From Eurosta solidaginis (Eukaryota > Arthropoda > Insecta > Diptera > Tephritidae), in the NCBI RefSeq assembly GCF_040869045.1, contig NC_090322.1, forward strand, positions 79,631,675 to 79,695,674: a DNA stretch of 64,000 bases, read 5' to 3'. The notes under the pieces were generated by a model that was given only the letters and a program-made list of their open reading frames with translations, searched no databases and had not been told where the DNA came from. The position numbers were made by a program, and so were the translations under genes. Shown here piece after piece: positions 18,640-29,312 of this stretch (the first letter of the stretch is position 1; every line of letters starts with the position of its first letter).

Positions 18640-19939
18640 GCCATGAGAAGCATGAGTGCACTTTGGGTGTCCCAAGACAAGTTCCGTACCTGCTCCGAAT
18701 AATTTGTAGCTATCTAAGCGACAAAGTACTCCCTTTTGATACAGATGAGGGACTAAGAAAGCACAACACCACGGGCGGTGTCCCTCAGGGATCTGTTCTA
18801 GGTCCAACTCTTTGGAATGCGATGTATGGCGGGGTGCTACAAATCGACCTTCCCGGAGGCACGGAAATTGTCGGCTATGCAGATGATATTGTCGTAGTAG
18901 CAGTGGCCAAGGAACTTGATCTGCTCCAAGCATTATGTAATGACGCCGTGGGAAGAATAAAGGAATGGTTGACGAACACGGGGCTGGAGATGGCTAGCAA
19001 TAAGACAGAAGTGGTTCTGATGAGCTCAAAGCGGACTGTGGATGAGTTGGTCCTAACCATAGGAGATTATCAAATAAATTCAAAGCCCTCCTTGAAATAT
19101 CTAGGAGTAATCATTGACTCAAAACTAACTTTTAGGGAGTACTTCAGGGCGGTGTGGGACAAAGTTTCTAGAGTTAGTGGAACCCTAACGCGAATAATGC
19201 CCAACATCGGCGGCCCAAGCGAAGCTACCCGTCAGCTATTATCCAACGTAACCAGCTCTATAATATTATATGCAGCACCAATATGGCACAGATCTAAAAT
19301 GGTCCACCAAAAAGATATATTAGCAGCCTACCGCATTACTGCTATACGAATATCATGTACTGTTCCGACGACGCGATCCATGCTTTATCCAGGAAAATCC
19401 CAGTAGATCTACTCTCAAGTGAAATGGCCGATCCGTATGCCATTGGATTCAGCCGACCATCTGAAGATGCTAAGAAAAGCGCAAGGTCACGAACAATATT
19501 TAGGTGGCAAGAACGGTGGGAAGATTCGAGAAAAGAGCGCTGGACCTTCATACTAATCCGGAATATAGCGGAATGGTACGAGCGAAAACACGGCAAACTA
19601 AATTACCATCTCACTCAAATATTGAGCGGGCACGGTGGCTTCAAGGAATATCTACATAAGCGTGTGATAGAGGAGGATCCTTTCTGTCCAAGCTGTCCGT
19701 CCGAATTGGAAAGCGCAGAACATGTAATATTTCACTGCCCTCGTTTTCACGGCGAAAGACTGTCTGTAAACAGAGTTTTTGGAGAGGAACCTTCCATTAG
19801 GAATTTAGTTCCACGAATTTGCGGACAAATAGATTGTTGGATTGCTGTGAGCAAGATGGCCTTTATAGTAATGACGAAATTGATGATGAATGGCAAAAGG
19901 GAGCGCAGAGAAATGCGCATACGAAGTAGTGGCGACTAA
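18640..19939 (+). pseudogene. R1-clade LINE reverse transcriptase, 5'-truncated
   Basis: The first frame (18663-19406) has GVPQGSVLGPTLWN, IVGYADDIVVVAV (YADD box at about 18880), NKTEVVLMSS and LKYLGVIIDSKLTF. A frameshift near 19360 moves to the second frame (19355-19939), which reads VDLLSSEMADPY, then FLHK-type FKEYLHKRVIEEDPFCPSC and ESAEHVIFHCPRF, the CCHC knuckle at the C-terminus. The YADD context and C-terminal CPxC...HxxxxC layout fit the R1 clade. It is followed by an AT-rich tail (AATTAATAATAATC). The 5' part, including the endonuclease, is missing. One frameshift separates two otherwise long frames, so this insertion is moderately young. Confidence 0.85.
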
Positions 19940-20136
19940 ATCGCCTTTTAATCTATAATTAATAATTAATTAATAATAATCTAAAATTAATAATAAATTT
20001 AATTTAATCTATTCTTACTGATATGAGTTTCTTTTTCATTCTAGGTAATTTGATTTTGACGTTGTGAGGATAGAAATATCCCAAATATTCCAGCTGTGGC
20101 TGTAAGAACATACATTTGCTCAAATTAGAAGAAAAC

Positions 20137-20690
20137 TGCACGGTTGAGCACATCCAGTACCTACGTTTATGCAAGGAGGAACACCACACTACTTTCACGG
20201 GGATGTAGCCACCGATCACGTTGTTGCAAGAGCTTGTTTTAAATATGTTATTCATAAACACTGATTCTAATATTATGTTTTGGTTTTTACTATAGAGTCA
20301 ACCTGTTATATAAGCGATGTCAGCTATGCCTGTAACTTAAGCGCCCTCAGATGTAATAGTTACCGCGGACGCGGTCACAGGAGTAGATCACTACGCGGGG
20401 ATTACACTAATCAAGGACTTTCAATATCGGAAGGTTTTCCAGCACCATAACAACACCAACAATATGTGCAATCACCCGAATAAATTGTACAACAAACGTT
20501 AACACCACATCATCCGCCAGCAACAACAACAACAATCGCAACAAGTTGAAACTTCTAAACAATTAATGACTAGTGAACCACCAACATATCCGCAATATGC
20601 GCAAACATCAACACCAACATATGTCGCCTAGTTTGCAACACGGTGAAGATGGCCAAGGCCATTCTGATTCTAATACTGATAAAGGCGAAC
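20137..20690 (+). pseudogene. Host-like protein fragment, second copy and downstream part
   Basis: Repeats the 130 bp block (AHPVPTFMQGGTPHYFHGD...), then continues with a Gln/His/Thr-rich stretch containing YRGRGHRSRSLRGDY and CAACAA-rich DNA. Stops and frame changes are frequent. The composition fits the disordered tail of an RNA-binding-type protein, but I do not recognise the gene. Confidence 0.45.
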
Positions 20691-21670
20691 CATTGGCAAA
20701 TTTAAAAACTCAAACAGACCACGAAAAATGTAGATGATGGTATTAATTCTAGTACGGATAGTAAAGAATTTAAACCTAGGAAAAAAGCTAAACTTGATAA
20801 AAACTTAACCGAAGATGACAATGTTTCTAATTCTAATACTAAGGAAGATGAACCTTTGATAAATATGAAGCTTAAAACAGAGTTATCAAAAAATGACGAT
20901 GATGATAATGATGTTGATGCAAAGTCCAATGTTGAAAATGATGAAAATTATGAAACAGAATATGAAAATAGTATGTGTGTGGATTATAACCTGAAGCAAA
21001 ACTGTCATATCCGGTACGACCAGAATTAGATGTTAAGAAAAGAGCCTACATAAAGAGGCTCAGTATATTTATGAAAAATTTATCATGAGACAATGCCCAA
21101 TGTATGTATTTCAATTAAATTCACCACATTGTTGGAAAAAGCATCTAAACTTTATGCATCGTGTAGAGAAACCAGAACATTTACAATTTAAATATAACGA
21201 ACGTGGTGCAAAATGTAAATTTTGTGATATTCAAGCAGCTACACCAAGCTTCAAAAAATTATTGGACCATGAGATTTCTCATATGCCTAATAGTTATTAT
21301 TTAAAATGTAAATTATGCGATTGGAAGACGAAAATACATTCAAGTATGAATTTTCATTTACGTGTACAACACGCTGAAACAATTGATGTAACAACGAAAA
21401 GTTTGAAATTTACTGTTTCTCCATATTGTAATCACAATGGTATTTACGCAAACACTTAATACAGGAACATGAGAAATCAGTGGTTGAAAGAACATCTATT
21501 CTATGTTTAGAATGTTGTGAACAATTTAGAACAAATACAAGTTTACGTGTACATGTTTATGAAAAGTTTGCTCATTGTACACCACAAGATTTGAACGGAA
21601 AGATCTTGAGGGTATGGTTACACCTATGTGGCATCTACAAGCTATTTATAATGACTAGTATGGAATGAAT
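20690..21670 (+). pseudogene. C2H2 zinc-finger host gene fragment
   Basis: An acidic linker (KNDDDDNDVDAKSNVENDE, 20890-20960) is followed by C2H2 fingers. CKFCDIQAATPSFKKLLDHE...H and CKLCDWKTKIHSSMNFHLRVQH (21215-21370) are complete. CLECCEQFRTNTSLRVHVYEKFAH (21500-21570) is another, and one lies in between with an indel (YCNHNGIYANT). Stops near 21030 and 21460 and frameshifts break the frame. The clustered fingers and acidic linker suggest a nuclear DNA-binding host protein. Nothing ties it to a transposon. Confidence 0.65.
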
Positions 21671-22366
21671 CCGGATATGGAAGAAAACGGAGGTGACGAA
21701 ATGAATCACCATGCTTCTTTGGATTCTGGTGATACTCCTGACATGCTTCCTAATTTCGCTACGTCTGATGTTACTATACCTACCAAACTAATATGACTCT
21801 GCAAATTGATGAGCAACACTACCAGCGTAGGAAAAATAAGAACTTCAAAACAAGGTTTATAGTTTATAAATATAAAAATTCATATATGTAAAGTTCACTA
21901 GAGTTATAAGGGAATAATTTAAATGGTAAAAAAACATTGTATATATGAATAATTTATAATTAAATATTATCTGAACATAAAGGACGCGTTTCGTTCATAG
22001 AAAAAGAGATTTGACAGAAGGTAACCGATACGAGTAACCGATAGGCCAGTTACCCGTGTTGTTGTTGTTGCATATGTTTTGGTTAGCGATAACGAAAACA
22101 TACCTAATGAAGTAACTTAAAAATGTAAATAACATCGAGCGATAAGGAATGTCGAAAACACAATAGGTAAGAGCGAGAAAGCGAGTCACACGTACACTAT
22201 TTTGAGAGAGCGCATGCGTTACCTTTTGCCCGACAGCAATGTAAAAGTCATTAAGACGATAATTGGTGATCCAGTTATTGGTAACGATTAAGTAATCGAT
22301 TAGGTAACGGGTACCTGTCTTGTAGGGCAGTTGTGTCATACAATTTTGCAGTTGTTTAGAAAAAAT
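21671..22366. other. No recognised gene
   Basis: AT-rich. Contains GGTAACCGATACGAGTAACC (about 22019) and GATTAGGTAACGGGTACCTG (about 22295), which are weakly inverted relative to each other. A small TIR element is possible but not demonstrated. Confidence 0.35.
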
Positions 22367-22816
22367 GTAACGTTTTACAAGACGGTCCACCACCTAATTT
22401 TTAACAAATATTTTCAAAGTTGGTCTCAAAAGACACGTTTCGACATCCGATTTAAGAATCCGAAAACAAAAATTAAAAATTTAATTTCTAATAAAAGCTA
22501 ATTTCATGTGGTTGTTGTATTTTGCCAGATTTTTTGTACACACTAATGCAGAAAGGCTTTCGACCCACCAAGGGTTATTTTTACAAATCGAGGTCAAAGG
22601 CCGCCAACGCAGAAAGATGCTCTGTGCAAAAAAACTGTGGAATGGGTCACATATTTCAGACCCTCTCGGGCAATTTTGTGGGTTTTTGTAAATATTTTTC
22701 GACAGGAAAAAAATTTTTAATTTCCGCTTTCGAATCCTAAAAACGGAGATCGAAACGCGTCTTTTGATACCACCTTTTATAAGAGTTAGATGATGCACGG
22801 GCTCATAAAACGTTAC
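22367..22816. mobile_element. 450 bp relative of the GTAACG-ended MITE, inserted in the Harbinger transposase
   Basis: The left end GTAACGTTTTACAAGACGGT matches the MITE at 7506. The right end read inward is GTAACGTTTTATGAGCCCGT. The interior carries family M blocks (CGTTGGCGGCCTTTGACC on the minus strand). It interrupts the transposase frame that ends near 22830. Target duplication is unclear in the A-rich flank. Confidence 0.65.
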
Positions 22817-22829
22817 TAAAAAACAAAAA

Positions 22830-23275
22830 ATTTGGAGCCGGTAGTTACAACATTTTTTAATCAAACAATAATCAACAATTTTGGACACATTTATAGAAAA
22901 AACACCGTTTAAGCGAAGGATTTCATTGAATAACTTTTTGACTTTATGGAGCGACATTCCGAAGTTTGACGAGGCTGGCCGCAGTTCGGATGCAGCCAAA
23001 ATAGGTGAAATTATGCGAACGTGAGTCCCATTGATACTAGTCACTACTCCTGGGAATCCTGTTATAGTGTAAAATAGGATTTTAATCCACTTCGCGCAAA
23101 TATGCTCCTCAATAATATCTAAAATTATTCGAACACCAAAATCATTTCCACAGCATTCTTGATAGCTGCCGTCAGCAAGGAGTGTGGCGCATAATTTTAA
23201 AATACGAACGCGTATGCGGACATGGTCCTTAATTTTGTTTAGTAATGAACAAAATGCTTCCGTGCAAATCTGCAA
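22830..23275 (-). pseudogene. Harbinger transposase fragment, copy A
   Basis: From 23275 the frame reads ICTEAFCSLLNKIK, LADGSYQECCGNDFGV, then GFPGVVTSINGTHVRI (about 23060-23010). The helix-turn region followed by FPGVVxxI-DGTHxxI is the first catalytic block of HARBI1-type DDE nucleases. Here the catalytic Asp is Asn (INGTH). Downstream residues (KVKKLFNEILRLNGVFSIN) are scrambled relative to the family. The frame continues beyond 22830 only by reading into the inserted GTAACG element. Inactive. Confidence 0.75.
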
Positions 23276-23670
23276 AATAACTTCCTTAGAAGCTCATCAT
23301 TTGTCATTTAAACATTTCCTTACTTGGTGCTTGGTAGTTCCAAGGGATTGGAATGATCACGCGAATGTTTTCCGTATTCGCGACATGTCAATCACCAACA
23401 TTTTCGCCATTATAAAATAGATTTCATATCATACAATATCTTGTAATAACAAATTAACTTTTGCAAATGCTTAAATTTCCGCCACAAATTGATCAGCTGT
23501 TCATTTATCTGTCAAATCATCACTTTCTGAAGTTGGCAACTCAATTCAAGTTCAACTGAAATAAGTTGTAATTCGTAATACCAAACAGTAGTTCAGTTGT
23601 CTTAAAGTTAACTTGTTTTAATTACAACCCAACTAAGTTGAGTTGTAAACGGCAATAGGGGTAGGGGCAT

Positions 23671-23799
23671 ACGTTTCACAGAACATATGAATCATTTAGT
23701 GAAGAAAATTGCACAGAAAATAGGATTTATGTATCGAACATGTAAGCATATTAGCCAACATCACAAAGTATTAGTATATAGATCAATTGTAGAACCATA
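23671..23799 (+). pseudogene. LINE-B continuation, copy A (truncated)
   Basis: Resumes exactly where the frame stopped at 6750, encoding TFH, then NHLVKKIAQKIGFMYRTCK. It ends at 23799, where a deletion joins it to the gag element; copy B shows the full tail. A one-base frame change lies in the first few codons after the insertion. Confidence 0.85.
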
Positions 23800-25018
23800 C
23801 CAACCACGGTTGAACCTCCAAAACTTTTAAAGCGCTTATATGCTGGGACGCATTGCATCGTTGGTATTACTTGTTCGCCTATTAGTGAGTGGTCGCTACC
23901 TGTATCGACCAAGGCGTCGTAAGATTTACCATCAATTGTGACGTGTTGAATTATAGGTGTCACTTGTGAAGGTTTTTTCGACTCCATGATCTCTGCAATG
24001 TTTGGCTTGGTGTTTACTCGATAATCCTGGCTGTCATGGCCCACCTTTGACCACGTAGAGCAGCGTTGTTTCTTTTGTGGTTGCGGACATTTAATAGCGA
24101 CATGTCCATATTCGTTGCAGTTGAAACACTTCACTGATCGTTGGGATTGTCCAGAGCCTCCAGTACGCATGTTATTGCTAAACGTTGACGTTGGGTTTGG
24201 CTGTATCGAATTGGTTGATTGCACCGTTTGTAGGTTTTCTAGTGACTGTAACAGCTTGTTGCTGGATTTTAGATTCATTGCTAGTAGCGTACGTATTATT
24301 TGTGGATCGTTTATACCATGGATCATATAAAATTTTATGGACGGGTCATCTAAATTACCCCGTCTTCCGGGCGTTAACATCTCGTAGTAATATTCAATGA
24401 ACGTCTCGTCAGATTTCCGCTTGCGTCGGCCAAGTTCCCTGTGAATTTCCGTAGAATTTACTACACACGGAAAATCTTTCAATAGCATACTCACCAAATC
24501 AGTCCAAGACTGGAACACCGGTTGAGCATGCAGCCAGCTTTTTTCTACGCCTACGAGCTTTTGTTGTGCCGCAAAAAGTAGCGAATTGGCACTCCATAAG
24601 TATGTTCGTTGCAGTTGCTCAGCCTTCGTTACAAATTGTTGTGCAGTGATTAATTTCTTCAACGGGTTAAACTCTGGTAAGATTCCAACGATGTCTTGTA
24701 TTTTGTACGGATGCCTGCTTTGTAGTCGACTGTACATTGGATTCTCGTAATATGTCTTGGGATGTAACAGGTTCAGCCGATGTTCGTGATGCATTTTGCA
24801 TTTGCAATGATCTTGTTAATTCCCTGATCATATCCCTCAACTCACTGATTGGTCTTTCCCAAGGCTCCTCCCGATCGATCTCATTGGCATCAACTGGCAT
24901 CATTGGCATCAATTAATGCCGTAACTTTGTGTGCTTTATTGCCTGTCACTGAAATATTTGCGTTTCGCAATAATTTATTTATTTGTCCCACGGTTAAAGA
25001 TTCCATTTTTATTCGCAT
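23800..25018 (-). pseudogene. Gypsy-1 gag-protease, copy A
   Basis: Minus strand. The N-terminus at 25018 (MESLTVGQINKLLRN) is SAP-like and is frameshifted near 24900 by a small repeat of TGGCATCA. The main frame (24794-23800) has LPEFNPLKK, LLFAAQQKLVGV, FIEYYYEMLTPGRRGN, then a CCHC knuckle CFNCNEYGHVAIKC and a damaged second knuckle (CSTWSKVGHDSQDY, second Cys lost). A retroviral-type protease YDALVDTGSDHSLIG follows. RT, RNase H and integrase are absent; the element is cut at the LINE-B junction. DTGSD points to Gypsy rather than BEL/Pao. Confidence 0.82.
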
Positions 25019-26400
25019 GGTGACTTTTGTTTCAGTTTTTTTTTTTTTTACTTTATTTTACAAGCCCTTAATTAAACAATTAACTTTTGCTTCTTTTCGT
25101 TGCCGTTGCTTGCCAAAAACTGTCCGTTCTTGTCGTTGTCCGCTTGCCACTCCAGTATTTTTCCACTTAAACCCCAAGCAAGCATGCCAACAACAACTTT
25201 CGTTGGTTCCCCATTAGGCAGAAAAATTCTGCGTAGCGTCTGCTGCCGTTGTTACAATTCCTGTGAAGCAAGCATGCCAACAACAACTTTCGTTGGTTCC
25301 CCATTAGGCAGAAAAATTCTGCGTAGCATCTGCTGCCGTTGTTACAATTCCTGTGAAGCTAGATTGCTGCGCCGTCTCTGCGTTATCGTTGATTTGCGCC
25401 CTTTAATACGCTGAGTAGTGTTTATGTGTATGTTCGCTTTACTGCTTCGTTGCAGCCGTAACGTTGATTACCGTTGTCTTGTACACACTTGCATACATAT
25501 GACGTTACTGCCTTTGCTTCAGCCGACTTAATTCGTTGAATTTTTCACTGTCTTATACCTTTCGCTACAAAAATAACGTTGCTGTTAGCTGCGAATGACG
25601 AGACGTTGCCAGTATCGTTTGATCTATTTTCCGTTGAGCCAAGTACGTTGGTCCCTTTTGTTAAGCTTTTCGTTTTAAATATTTCGTTTGAGCAGAGAAC
25701 GTTGCTCTATTTTTGGTATATACATATGTACACTTTGAGGAGAAAACTTCGTTTGTGACTATGTGTACATTCGATATGTAGACATATATGTACATATGTC
25801 TAAAATTTTGTAGGCCCGCGCGTATCCCACTTCTTAACTATTAAAAACCGATCAAATAATACAACGTTCCGAGTTATGTTTATATAATTTAATAAAAAGT
25901 AATTGAAGTTGACATTTATGTTCAAAGAAAGAATAGAAAATAGAAATTTATCTGCCAATTTTCGTGAGCTTTTGCACGCTCGCACGCCTGAACTCTTCGA
26001 ATGTTAACACGTAACTAACTGTTTTTGACATTAGTTTGTGGTCTAATATTATTTGGGGTGTATACGTTGATCGGGTTTATAATCACATTCAGTTGCATGC
26101 GTAAAATTGCTTGCAAATAATTGATTCACTCTCTGTTTTGACCAATAAAATGTCACTAAAAATTTACTTTTCTTTTGTTATCTTTTCTCTTGTTGTTTCT
26201 TCTCTTCTCTTATTTTCTCTTCTCCTATCCTCTCTTTTCTCCTCTTATTTTCTTTTCTCTTTATTTCACTCTTTCGCCTGTGGCGCTTTTGTTAAAAAAA
26301 TACAAAAATTCTTACTATTGTAAAACATGATTTATATTCTTTGATTATATTCCTTTAATTTTCGTATCATAAAATATGAAAATTTTTAATAAAAAATCGC
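25019..26400 (-). repeat. Gypsy-1 5' leader and probable LTR, copy A
   Basis: Upstream (minus strand) of the gag ATG. Contains a 90 bp tandem duplication (AGCATGCCAACAACAACTTT at 25181 and 25271), polypyrimidine blocks at 26165-26270, and a sequence shared with 32270-32640 and with the isolated fragment at 62240-62530. That third occurrence without coding sequence suggests the outer part is LTR. I could not fix LTR boundaries, because the other LTR is missing here. Confidence 0.55.
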
Positions 26401-26419
26401 GCGAAAAGATCGCGAGCGG

Positions 26420-27213
26420 AAATGGAAGCGGTCTCGCGCTTATCATACACTACTCAGCGTAATATCATATATTTCATCCCGACATCGGCCGCAGGGATAA
26501 TGTCCTAGAACGTCACGGCTTATCTGTCCAATCAGGCGATGTAAACCTGGAAATTATCAACATCTACATCCCTCTTGCCACCTGCGGCCCCAGTGGATAC
26601 CGCCCTAATATTAGCGCCTTACTCAGTGGCGATAATCGCATTATCTTAGGCGATTTCAATGCCCATCACGACCTATGGCATTCAATCTTGCAGGCGGACA
26701 GGAGTGAGATGTTGGCGGATCAAATAGAAGAAGCGACGTTGTGCAATAAACGGATACTAGGAAGCTGTCACAGTTCGCCAGATATATCAATCGTGAGCGC
26801 AGGACTCGTAAACTGCGTCAACTCGCAGCCGATGGTAACATTGGCATCCGACCACCTCCCAATACTTATTTCGCTCAAGCGTACCGCCGACTTCATCGTC
26901 ACCGAAAAACGCACTTTCATAAACTTTAAAAAAGGATAGTGGGACTGATGCGCGCCAAGGCGAGCGTGCTTTCCGCAAGGTCATTGAATCCACCTCGGCT
27001 CGCTTTATTCCCGCCCGAAGAATTCCCGAAAGTTGGCCTCATTTTCCGGCGGAGGCCGCAAATTTAGCGAGAGAGCGTGACCTTATAAGACAGCTCGATC
27101 CCGGCGACCCCCGAATAAGGGATATAAACGAACGCTATAGAAAACTTGTGGATGAACACAAGCGGGCGAAATGGGAGGAGCATCTAAGTCGTTGCAACCT
27201 CTCTGCCGGTGTT
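26420..27213 (+). pseudogene. LINE-D-type endonuclease fragment, copy A
   Basis: Reads FHPDIGRRDNVLERHGL, VNLEIINIYIPLATC, RIILGDFNAHHDLWHS (GDFN block at 26655), SPDISIVSAGL (D-x-S block) and VTLASDHLPILISL (SDH block). A stop at 26937 and frame changes follow, then the linker AARERDLIRQLDPGDPRIRDIN and RAKWEEHLSRCNLSAGV. This linker is what precedes the start of the plus-strand LINE-D remnant at 56950, so the two are different parts of one family. Confidence 0.82.
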
Positions 27214-27389
27214 CATGTTCATTCATTCGTTTATTTAAATAAAAAATTAGTACAATGGGACCTAACATCTTTTATAGTACAACAAAAAACAAAATTGTAA
27301 TGAACTACATCAAGTAAACAATATACAGAGGTGTAAATATATTAATAAAAATGTATAAATAACATTAACACTAATAATAATAACAATAA

Positions 27390-27889
27390 TGTGACGAATA
27401 TTAGCAACACTAAGGGATACTATCATCTCTAAGCCGATACTGAGCAGTGACTTGTATGCACATAACCAAATGAATCATTATGTTTACACATATGTCCATA
27501 CAAGCAGCGGAGAGCAACGCACAAACACATGCATATATCTGAGATACTCCCAAAAGTAGGCAATAATTTGTGCAAGTATCACTCACATATACACGCGCAT
27601 ATGAGAAGCTATAGACCTGCATCTGTAGTTATAATTTTATAGCTGGTAACTAAGTAAATGCTAGAAACGCCTAGAAGTATGGAACGAGGAAATCGAAGAA
27701 TATAAAAGAGCGCAATCTGAGCAATCATAGCCAGTTTTGACTTAAGCACGATATCTGTCGAGTAGTAGAAGTGTTATTAGTAAAGGCCATTTTGCATTAT
27801 TGAATAGTGGAGTTATTTATTCAACAATTTAGTGATTCGAACGTTAGTATAGGGCTACAAATAAGCAGAATTTCCCAAAATTCGTTACA
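27390..27889 (+). repeat. Gypsy-3 5' LTR, complete, copy A
   Basis: 500 bp starting TGTGACGAATATTAGC and ending TTCGTTACA. It pairs with the 3' LTR at 53155-53653. ATAA precedes it (27386-27389), as it follows the 3' LTR. A TATAAAAG at 27701 and downstream AGTTTTGA lie where a core promoter would be. The primer-binding region CTGGTGTCAGAAG starts at 27891. Confidence 0.9.
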
Positions 27890-27949
27890 ACTGGTGTCAG
27901 AAGAGGAATTGTTGAATAAATTCCGAAGATTTCGAAAACAACAAGGACA

Positions 27950-28119
27950 TGGAAAAGTGGAGTGAACTGAAGATCCAGCAACTGAAGGAGTTGGAGAGCC
28001 GTGGATTGAATACAATCGGCAATAAACTCGAACTTCAGGCACGACTCCGAGAGGCAATGGAATTGGAAGGAATTAATGTGGACGAGTATATCTTTTATCC
28101 TGATGTGGAAGAATCAACA
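27950..28119 (+). pseudogene. Gypsy-3 gag N-terminus, copy A, cut at the duplication joint
   Basis: Starts MEKWSELKIQQLKELESRG and runs to about codon 57 (DVEES), then meets the start of copy B. Identical in layout to 47127 onward. The first 45 residues look like a SAP motif. Confidence 0.85.
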
Positions 28120-28464
28120 TCAAAATAATAAAAGCTAATTTCATGTGGTTGTTGTATTTTTCCAGATTTTTTCTACACACTAATGCAGAAAGGCGTTCGA
28201 CCCACCAAGGGTTATTTTTACAAATCGAGGTCAAAGGCCGCCAACGCAGAAAGATGCTCTGTGCAAAAAAACTGTGGAATGGGTCACATATTTCAGACCC
28301 TCTCGGGCAATTTTGTGGGTTTTTGTAAATATTTTTCGACAGGAAAAAAATTTTTAATTTCCGCTTTCGAATCCTAAAAACGGAGATCGAAACGCGTCTT
28401 TTGATACCACCTTTTATAAGAGTTAGATGATGCACGGGCTCATAAAACGTTACTAAAAAACAAA

Positions 28465-28918
28465 AAATTTGGAGCCGGTAGTTACAACATTTTTTAATCA
28501 AACAATAATCAACAATTTTGGACACATTTATAGAAAAAACACCGTTTAAGCGAAGGATTTCATTGAATAACTTTTTGACTTTATGGAGCGACATTCCGAA
28601 GTTTGACGAGGCTGGCCGCAGTTCGGATGCAGCCAAAATAGGTGAAATTATGCGAACGCGAGTCCCATTGATACTAGTCACTACTCCTGGGAATCCTGTT
28701 ATAGAGTAAAATAGGATTTTAATCCACTTCGCGCAAATATGCTCCTCAATAATATCTAAAACCAGTCGAACACCAAAATCATTTCCACAGCATTCTTGAT
28801 AGCTGCCGTCAGCAAGGAATCGGAGTGTGACGCATAATTTTAAAATACGAACGCGTATGCGGACATGGTCCTTAATTTTGTTTAGTAATGAACAAAATGC
28901 TTCCGTGCAAATCTGCAA
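28465..28918 (-). pseudogene. Harbinger transposase fragment, copy B
   Basis: Same reading as copy A (LADGSYQECCGNDFGV, GFPGVVTSINGTRVRI). Here THV has become TRV, and a short FL insertion precedes LADGS. The catalytic Asp is Asn in both copies, so that loss predates the duplication. Its frame also runs into the inserted GTAACG-type element (right end at about 28455). Confidence 0.75.
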
Positions 28919-29312
28919 AATAACTTCATTAGAAGCTCATCATTTGTCATTTAAACATTTTCTTACTTGGTGTTTGGTATTTCCAAGGGATTGGAATGAT
29001 CACGCGAATGTTTTCCGTATTCGCGACATGTCAATCACCAACATTTTCGCCATTATAAAATAGATTTCATATCATACAATATCTTGTAATAACAAATTAA
29101 CTTTTGCAAATGCTTAAATTTCCGCCACAAATTGATCAGCTGTTCATTTATCTGTCAAATCATCACTTTCTGAAGTTGGCAACTCAATTCAAGTTCAACT
29201 GAAATAAGTTGTAATTCGTAATACCAAACAGGAGTTCAGTTGTCTTAAAGTTAACTTGTTTGAATTACAACCCAACTAAGTTGAGTTGTAAACGGCAATA
29301 GGGGTAGGGGCA

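Larger units (their letters stand above)
6754..23670. mobile_element. 16.9 kb insertion bounded by Harbinger-like TIRs, with nested elements and host gene fragments
   Basis: The left end reads TGCCCCTATTACCGTTTACA. The right end, read inward on the other strand, is TGCCCCTACCCCTATTGCCG followed by TTTACAACTCAACTTAG. Both ends carry subterminal TTACAACTCAAC or TTGGGTTG repeats. Flanks are TAA on the left and TAC on the right. LINE-B is interrupted exactly here, so everything between entered one LINE copy, as one insertion plus later nested ones. The right 450 bp of coding sequence (23275-22830, minus) is a Harbinger transposase fragment. Internal cargo includes pieces of at least three host genes and several other transposons. 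Whether the cargo was captured by the transposon or added later as filler cannot be decided from sequence alone. Confidence 0.6.
22489..28125. repeat. Tandem segmental duplication, copy A (5.64 kb)
   Basis: TAATAAAAGCTAATTTCATG starts copy A at 22489 and copy B at 28126. The two run in parallel through the Harbinger fragment, the LINE-B tail, the minus-strand gag-protease, its leader, the endonuclease fragment and the 5' LTR and first gag codons of Gypsy-3. Copy A has lost about 0.6 kb at 23800 relative to B. At 27285-27330 copy A is the uninterrupted version of the site where copy B carries the Mdg1-like element. Confidence 0.9.

Noticed and set aside
21995..22393. 132-codon minus-strand open frame
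   Set aside because: Low-complexity translation of AT-rich repeat DNA including a (CAA)n tract; no domain pattern and no supporting context.
22500..22740. Plus-strand frames around 22506-22740 and their copies at 28143-28377
   Set aside because: They lie in the non-coding family M element and merely mirror its duplication in copy B.
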